DNA of 64,000 bases from an uncultured Methanoregula sp. (GTDB taxonomy: Archaea > Halobacteriota > Methanomicrobia > Methanomicrobiales > Methanospirillaceae), in the NCBI RefSeq assembly GCF_963667735.1, contig NZ_OY763919.1:1489539-1553538 (forward strand). Reading direction: 5' to 3'. Below the pieces are notes generated by a model. It was given only the letters and a program-made list of their open reading frames with translations, had not been told where the DNA came from and ran no database searches. Below, one piece after another: positions 59,029-64,000 of this stretch. Positions within the stretch are counted from its first letter, which is position 1. Each line of letters begins with the position of its first letter. The position numbers and the translations under genes are program-made.

Positions 59029-59394
59029 GATAGTGAGCTGACGATCTATGGATATGCTCTTTTCCGGATACCCTTATCCGGGCCCGGAGCGTGCCCCGAT
59101 TCCCCCCGGTGCCGGAATCAGAGGTAATAATTCCGAAAAACAGGGTAATAATTCATGGAAAAGGCCCGGTTTTCACGCCTGAGAGCCAGAGGTCATATGT
59201 AGCCGTATTTGGACGGCCGATCTAATCTTAACACGGACTACTGGTCGGCCGGATGAATGCAGGGCCTGTTCTGGGAGGTAGCCGGATGTTCTGTGGTGGT
59301 GGGGTTAGGGAAAACGTGGTAGTAGGAAGATCTTAGAGATCTACAAAATAAAATTCGAAAATTATAATTTAAATCGTGCTAATCCATCTTCGAT
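59029..59394. other. 366-bp gap with right 208-bp repeat and AT-rich promoter
   Basis: After the repeat copy (59,057-59,264) the composition turns AT-rich from about 59,330. AATTATAATTTAAATCG at about 59,359-59,375 is a probable promoter for the next gene. No other gene. Confidence 0.5.
59057..59264 (+). repeat. 208-bp direct repeat, right copy
   Basis: The partner of 57,691-57,898. Differences are scattered point changes, for example ATTCATGGGAAAGG against ATTCATGGAAAAGG. The gap between copies is 1,158 bp, containing a toxin-antitoxin pair and a NIPSNAP gene; recombination would remove them together. Confidence 0.85.
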
Positions 59395-60162
59395 ATGTTT
59401 TGTAACATCTGCGGGGAAGGAAATCCAGATGATGCAATCTTTTGTAAAAAATGTGGAAGTCCTCTAACATCGGATGAATTTTCAATTGATTTTTTTATTA
59501 AACAGAACAAGGATTTGTTGGTCTGTCTAGGTGTTTTCGGTGCATTAACCGTCTATTTAAAACAAATTTCCCAAACGGGATGTGATCCAAATGCCCCTAT
59601 TTACACAACTTTTGGGAATTTTTGCTATTTAGATTTTGGAGTTGCAGGGAGTTTAATTATATTTTTAATTTTAGGATTCGCTGCCTTTGTTAAATTGTTA
59701 GGCATTAATGATGATGGACCTCGACCGTTTGTTTTCAATTATGGGAATATCATTAGAATGATTCTAATTATTCCCTTTGGGGCATTAATCGCATCTATCT
59801 TTTATTATGTTGCGCAAACTCTTTCCGCTCCAAGTCAATTGTTACTTATTTGTATTACTTGGTTTCTTGGTGCCTTGTTTTTTTTTGGATATCTCAAATT
59901 TATTTCTTCACTCAAATTAAAAACGTTGTTCAAATGGATAGGATCAATCATTTTATTTATAATTCTTCTATTTCCAATGGGTTTTGCGACATATACAAAA
60001 AATTATTATTTAGCTAGTTTTGTCACGATTTTTAATGTTTTCAATTTTTTATTTATATTTGCCTATCCACTTCACGTAGTTTTACAACATCGTAATCGAA
60101 ATAAAACTGAACAAATTAGTGATAGTATCCAAATCGTTTTGAATCAACTAAAAAGAAAATGA
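59395..60162 (+). CDS. Zinc-ribbon multi-span membrane protein, AT-rich
   Basis: A 255-aa protein. The N-terminal zinc ribbon MFCNICGEGNPDDAIFCKKC has the CxxC...CxxC pattern. About six hydrophobic helices follow, for example FGVAGSLIIFLILGFAAFVK, MILIIPFGALIASIFYYVAQ and LASFVTIFNVFNFLFIFAYP. Coding DNA is very AT-rich compared with both neighbours, so recent transfer is likely. I know no specific function. Confidence 0.7.
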   Translation: MFCNICGEGNPDDAIFCKKCGSPLTSDEFSIDFFIKQNKDLLVCLGVFGALTVYLKQISQTGCDPNAPIYTTFGNFCYLDFGVAGSLIIFLILGFAAFVKLLGINDDGPRPFVFNYGNIIRMILIIPFGALIASIFYYVAQTLSAPSQLLLICITWFLGALFFFGYLKFISSLKLKTLFKWIGSIILFIILLFPMGFATYTKNYYLASFVTIFNVFNFLFIFAYPLHVVLQHRNRNKTEQISDSIQIVLNQLKRK

Positions 60163-60346
60163 TTTTTTAATTACAATTCCTCCTCTCCCCCTCACCCTTA
60201 TAAACCTGTCCGTATTATATCTACCCTATCAACGATCTCAGTACCGTTGATCAGAATAGCCGGCGGGGCGGCTTGCAAGGCGCTTTACCGGTTCGCGGGA
60301 AATGGCGGGCGCCCGTTTATTTTCCGATATCAAGAGAATAGCATAG

Positions 60347-60376
60347 CATAGAAGACCATACCATAGAAGACCATAC
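60347..60376. repeat. 15-bp tandem repeat upstream of the PIN/KH ATPase
   Basis: CATAGAAGACCATAC occurs twice in tandem (60,347-60,361 and 60,362-60,376), preceded by AGCATAGCATA. It lies 16 bp before the ATG of the ATPase, in the 5' leader. It may be a binding site or chance slippage. Confidence 0.45.
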
Positions 60377-60391
60377 GAGAGTGGATATTAT

Positions 60392-62377
60392 ATGATTTTA
60401 GTCCCAGATACGAGCGTCCTTATTGACGGGCGCATTACATCGATGATAAAGGCCGGTGAATACAAGGGTGCAACAATAATCGTCCCGGAAGCAGTGATTG
60501 CAGAACTGGAAGCCCAGGCAAATAACGGACGCGAGATAGGGTTCTCGGGCCTCAACGAACTGCAGCAACTGTGCAAAATGGCCGAAGAGAAGATAATTGA
60601 ACTCAAGTTCTCCGGTATCCGCCCCTCGCTTGAACAGGTAAAACTCGCAAGCGGCGGGGAGATCGACGCGATGATCAGGGGAATCGCGATAGAGAATTCT
60701 GCACGGTTCATCACAAGCGACAACGTGCAGGCCGAAGTGGCACGGGCAAAAGGGCTCGATGTCATCTACTTGAAAGCCCAGGTAACCGATTTCGGTCCGC
60801 TGGCCATCGACCAGTTCTTTGACGAGCACACGATTGCCGTGTACCTCAAGGAACGGATCTCGCCCCGGGCCAAGAAGGGCACCATCAACGACATGAAACT
60901 CGTGAAGATCCGCGATGCTCCCACAAGCGAGTACGAGCTCCGGATGATGGCCCAGGAGATCCTGGAGCGGGCAAAGCGGGATCCCGACGGCTTCATCGAA
61001 GTCGAGAAGCGGGGCATCACGGTCGTCCAGATCGGGTCCATGCGGATCGCGATCGCACGGCGCCCGTTCTCGGACGGCATGGAGATAACGGCAGTCCGCC
61101 CCATCGTGGACGTGATGCTCTCCGACTACACCAAGTCGGATATCATCACGAAAAGGATCACGAGCGACAAGCGGGGCATGATCGTTGTCGGATCCCCCGG
61201 GTCCGGCAAGACAACCCTCGCCCAGAGCCTGGCAACGTATCTCTCCGACAGCGGCTTCGTGGTCAAGACCATGGAAGCCCCGAGGGAGCTCCAGGTCCCG
61301 GACCAGATCACCCAGTACACAACGCTTGACGGGTCCATGTCCAACACCGCCGACGTCCTCCTCCTCGTCCGCCCCGACTTCGTCATCTTCGACGAGCTGC
61401 GCAAAAGCGAGGACTTCTCAGTCTTCGCCGACATGCGCCTTGCCGGCCTCGGCATGGTGGGAGTCATCCACGCAAACGGCGTCCAGGACGCGGTCCAGCG
61501 CTTTTCCGACCGGGTGGACTTCTCCGTCCTCCCGCAGATCGTCAACACCATCATCTTCCTAAAACAGGGCGTCATCACGAAGATCTACGACGTAGGCTTC
61601 ACCATCAAGGTCCCCGAGGGCATGGCTAACGAGATGCACCTCCGGCCCGTCACCACCATCACCGATCACGAGACCGGCGAACTGGTAGTCGACGTATTCC
61701 GGTACGATGGCGAGACGATCGTCATGCCGATCTTAACCCCGCAGGTCCCGGCCCCGGCACCCGCGCCGGCAGCTGCAAAGCCTGCCCCCGCATCATCATC
61801 CCGGATCCAGCAGGTGGGAACGCCTGTTGCCCCGGCCCAGCCCGCCCGGCCCTCTGCCCCGGCTCCCGAACCCGCTAAGAAAGAGAGCGAGGAACGGGTT
61901 GGCTGGAAGCTCACCGAGAAAGAGATCCAGCGCGAGATCGGGCGTTACACCGAGGGATTCGTGGACGTCCAGATGGTCTCCGACACAAAAGCCGTTGTCT
62001 ACATCGATGACAAGGACGTTCCCGCAGCCATAGGGAAGGGCGGCAAGAATGTCTCCGGCATTGTCAACAAGCTCGGCATCGGGATCGACATCAAGCCCCG
62101 GTCCGAGTTCGACCGGCAGCAGATCCAGCCCGCTAAGACCGAGGAGGACATCAACCTCGGCGGCGGCATCAGGATCCACACCGACAAGAAGCAGCTCACG
62201 ATCCTGGCTCCCGCCGAATGCGGCAAGATCGTGGATGTCTTTGCCGGCAAGGAGTACCTCTTCACGGCAACCGTGAACGAGCAGGGCGAGATTCACCTGG
62301 CCAAGAACTCGAGCATTGCCCAGGAAATGATCCGGCGCTATACGAACAACGAGGTCATCAAGCTGAGGCCGGTATAA
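60392..62377 (+). CDS. PIN, RecA-like ATPase and KH domain protein
   Basis: A 661-aa archaeal protein of the COG1855 group. The N-terminal PIN domain (MILVPDTSVLIDGRITSMIK, then TIIVPEAVIAELEAQ and FITSDNVQAEVARAKGLDVI) keeps its acidic residues. A PilT/VirB11-like ATPase follows with Walker A VVGSPGSGKTTLAQSLATYL (about residue 266) and RPDFVIFDELRKSEDFSVFA. A Pro/Ala-rich linker (about 450-490) leads to a KH domain with GKGGKNVSGIVNKLGIGI near 547. The build suggests an RNA-processing ATPase/nuclease. leuS follows 43 bp later. Confidence 0.92.
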   Translation: MILVPDTSVLIDGRITSMIKAGEYKGATIIVPEAVIAELEAQANNGREIGFSGLNELQQLCKMAEEKIIELKFSGIRPSLEQVKLASGGEIDAMIRGIAIENSARFITSDNVQAEVARAKGLDVIYLKAQVTDFGPLAIDQFFDEHTIAVYLKERISPRAKKGTINDMKLVKIRDAPTSEYELRMMAQEILERAKRDPDGFIEVEKRGITVVQIGSMRIAIARRPFSDGMEITAVRPIVDVMLSDYTKSDIITKRITSDKRGMIVVGSPGSGKTTLAQSLATYLSDSGFVVKTMEAPRELQVPDQITQYTTLDGSMSNTADVLLLVRPDFVIFDELRKSEDFSVFADMRLAGLGMVGVIHANGVQDAVQRFSDRVDFSVLPQIVNTIIFLKQGVITKIYDVGFTIKVPEGMANEMHLRPVTTITDHETGELVVDVFRYDGETIVMPILTPQVPAPAPAPAAAKPAPASSSRIQQVGTPVAPAQPARPSAPAPEPAKKESEERVGWKLTEKEIQREIGRYTEGFVDVQMVSDTKAVVYIDDKDVPAAIGKGGKNVSGIVNKLGIGIDIKPRSEFDRQQIQPAKTEEDINLGGGIRIHTDKKQLTILAPAECGKIVDVFAGKEYLFTATVNEQGEIHLAKNSSIAQEMIRRYTNNEVIKLRPV

Positions 62378-62420
62378 CCGGCACGCTGGTTTTTACAAGA
62401 TATGAGAAGGTGAATTGGTT

Positions 62421-64000
62421 TTGAGCGAATTCAATCTCCAGCAATTCGAAGAAGAAGCGCACGAGAAGTGGGCCCACGCCTTTGAGTCCAACCCCTCGAA
62501 ACTGGACAAGTATTACCTGAATGTCGCGTTCCCCTACCCGAGCGGGGCAATGCACGTGGGGCACGGCCGGACGTACATCGTGCCGGACGTGATCGCACGC
62601 TACCAGCGGATGAAGGGAAAGCAGGTCCTCTTCCCGATGGCGTTCCACGTAACAGGCGCTCCCGTTGTCGGCATCTCGAAGCGGATCGCAAAGAAGGACG
62701 AGAAGACCATCAAGCTCTACCGGGATCTCTACCGGGTCCCGCAGAACGTGCTCGAGGAGTTTGTCGACCCGTTGACGATCGTCAAGCACTTTGCTGCCGA
62801 GTACCAGCGGGTCATGACCGACTGCGGTCTCTCGATCGACTGGCGCCGGCGGTTCATCACGGTCGACCCCACGTACTCCAAGTTCATCGAATGGCAGTGG
62901 AAGCACCTGTACGAGGCGGGCCATGTCATCAAGGGAGCCCACCCGGTGCGGTACTGCACGGTGGACGAGAACCCGGTCGGGGACCACGATCTCCTCGAAG
63001 GCGACAAGGCCGAAGTGATCAAGTTCACGATGGTCATGTTCCGGTTCGGCGATGCGTTCATCCCGTGCGCAACCCTCCGGCCCGAGACCATCCACGGTGT
63101 GACGAACCTCTGGGCCAACCCCGAAGTCACGTACGTCAGGGCGCTTGTCGATGGCAAGCCCTGGATCGTTTCAAAGGAAGCCGCCGAGAAACTCGCCCTT
63201 CAGGACCACACGGTCGAGATAAAAGAAGAGATCCCCGGCAAGGATCTGGTTGACAAGAAGGTCAGCCACCCGCTCTGCGGCGAAGTTCTGATCCTCCCCG
63301 CCCCGTTCGTTGACCCCGACATGGCAAGCGGCATGGTCATGAGCGTTCCCGCCCATGCCCCGTTCGATTACATCGCCCTCCGCGATCTCCAGCAGGCCGG
63401 GAAATACACGGAGATCAAGCCCATCCCCCTGATCAAGGTGGAAGGCTACGGGGAAGTCCCTGCCCAGTACGCGGTCGAGAAGGCCGGCATCCTCAACCAG
63501 ATGGACAGCCGGATGGATGCCCTGACGCAGGAGATCTACTCGGCCGAGTTCTCGAAGGGCAAGCTCTTCGAGAAGTACGGCGGCAAGCCAGTGCGGGTTG
63601 CCCGCGAGGAAGTCGCCGTCCTCATGACCGAGAAGTACGACTCGGTCGTGATGTACGAGTTCGATGTCCGCCCCGTGGTCTGCCGGTGCGGCAACCGGGT
63701 CAAGGTCAAGATCCTCCACGACCAGTGGTTCCTGAAGTACAGCGACCCGGCCTGGAAGGCCGAAGTCTCGGACCACTTAAAGGACATGGCGCTCGTACCC
63801 CCCGAAGTCCGGGTCGAGTTCGACCGCACGGTCGACTGGCTCAAGGACTGGGCCTGCACCCGGCGTGTCGGTCTTGGCACCAAGTTCCCGTGGGACAAGC
63901 AGCAGCTCATCGAGCCTCTCTCGGACTCGACCGTGTACATGGCGTATTACACCATCGCCCACCGGATCCGGGAGATCGACTCAAAACTGCTCACTCCCGA
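62421..64000 (+). CDS. leuS: Leucyl-tRNA synthetase, 3'-partial
   Basis: The frame opens at TTG 62,421 after GAGAAGGTG and is still open at the right edge, so 526 residues are seen of about 930 expected. The class I motif is AFPYPSGAMHVGHGRTYIVP. The editing domain includes CATLRPETIHGVTNLWANPE and MVMSVPAHAPFDYIALRDLQ, and the archaeal/eukaryotic-type zinc-knuckle region begins RPVVCRCGNRVKVKIL. It charges tRNA-Leu and edits near-cognate amino acids. It is in an operon with the PIN/KH ATPase. Confidence 0.95.
   Translation, partial: MSEFNLQQFEEEAHEKWAHAFESNPSKLDKYYLNVAFPYPSGAMHVGHGRTYIVPDVIARYQRMKGKQVLFPMAFHVTGAPVVGISKRIAKKDEKTIKLYRDLYRVPQNVLEEFVDPLTIVKHFAAEYQRVMTDCGLSIDWRRRFITVDPTYSKFIEWQWKHLYEAGHVIKGAHPVRYCTVDENPVGDHDLLEGDKAEVIKFTMVMFRFGDAFIPCATLRPETIHGVTNLWANPEVTYVRALVDGKPWIVSKEAAEKLALQDHTVEIKEEIPGKDLVDKKVSHPLCGEVLILPAPFVDPDMASGMVMSVPAHAPFDYIALRDLQQAGKYTEIKPIPLIKVEGYGEVPAQYAVEKAGILNQMDSRMDALTQEIYSAEFSKGKLFEKYGGKPVRVAREEVAVLMTEKYDSVVMYEFDVRPVVCRCGNRVKVKILHDQWFLKYSDPAWKAEVSDHLKDMALVPPEVRVEFDRTVDWLKDWACTRRVGLGTKFPWDKQQLIEPLSDSTVYMAYYTIAHRIREIDSKLLTP

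Noticed and set aside
60300..60380. tRNA or small RNA before the PIN/KH ATPase
   Set aside because: No cloverleaf or T-loop sequence is seen; only the short tandem repeat.

Overview
The window is archaeal and most likely from a hydrogenotrophic methanogen of the order Methanomicrobiales, perhaps Methanoregula-like. The evidence is a cysteate synthase plus fused sulfopyruvate decarboxylase (coenzyme M synthesis), an MtrA-like corrinoid protein, CbiMNQO metal uptake, a PIN/RecA-like/KH ATPase beside an archaeal leucyl-tRNA synthetase, AT-rich TATA-like promoters, and many exported or C-terminally anchored proteins typical of this group. The base composition is GC-rich, with two clear AT-rich patches at 9.2-10.9 kb and 59.3-60.2 kb. 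I saw no rRNA, tRNA or CRISPR array.

Layout. 0-2.3 kb: coenzyme M genes; the cysteate synthase runs in from the left edge and carries a one-base frameshift. 2.8-7.6 kb: an arsenic cluster on the minus strand (MtrA-like corrinoid protein, ArsC, Acr3, ArsP-type permease, two DGC-type zinc-binding proteins and a small CC-motif protein) divergent from an ArsR regulator. 7.6-9.0 kb: three methanogen hypotheticals. 9.2-13.3 kb: an accessory region with a HEPN-domain protein, GC-rich palindromic repeats, a winged-helix/RelE-like locus and a small membrane operon. 13.6-20.3 kb: an esterase-like lipoprotein, then a TetR regulator divergent from a MacB-like ABC exporter with an exported NEW3/CARDB partner, followed by a DHA2 drug exporter. 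20.4-21.2 kb: an XRE/DUF2178 pair with phased repeats upstream. 21.4-26.7 kb: a sensor kinase-like protein without its phospho-acceptor histidine, then cbiMNQO.

27-36 kb is a sulfur-handling and cofactor neighbourhood. It has an aminotransferase, a CMD protein and an acylphosphatase, then iscS-iscU-moeB-moaD-moaE read leftward, divergent from a Cys-containing HTH regulator with two palindromes in the shared promoter, then larE and fdhD, and a TtuA-type tRNA thiolase with its own ubiquitin-like carrier. 36-42.9 kb: nadA, thiN, an AIR-synthase-like gene, a zinc ribbon, a lipoprotein, an NCS2 permease and CorA. 43-49 kb: a Cys-rich repeat protein, a tandem TMEM175-like protein, a canonical TMEM175 protein, an MFS exporter and a stand-alone PDC-type sensor.

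49-60 kb is repeat-rich and accessory: VapBC, HicBA and a MazEF-like pair with a frameshifted toxin, secreted proteins with a duplicated leader and signal peptide, two tandem kelch-like proteins with almost identical 3' ends, GC-rich repeats, and a 208-bp direct repeat bracketing the MazEF-like/NIPSNAP segment. 60.4 kb to the right edge returns to housekeeping genes: the PIN/KH ATPase and leuS, which is cut by the edge. Two frameshifts (cysteate synthase, MazF-like toxin) lie in short homopolymers, so sequencing error must be weighed against real mutation.
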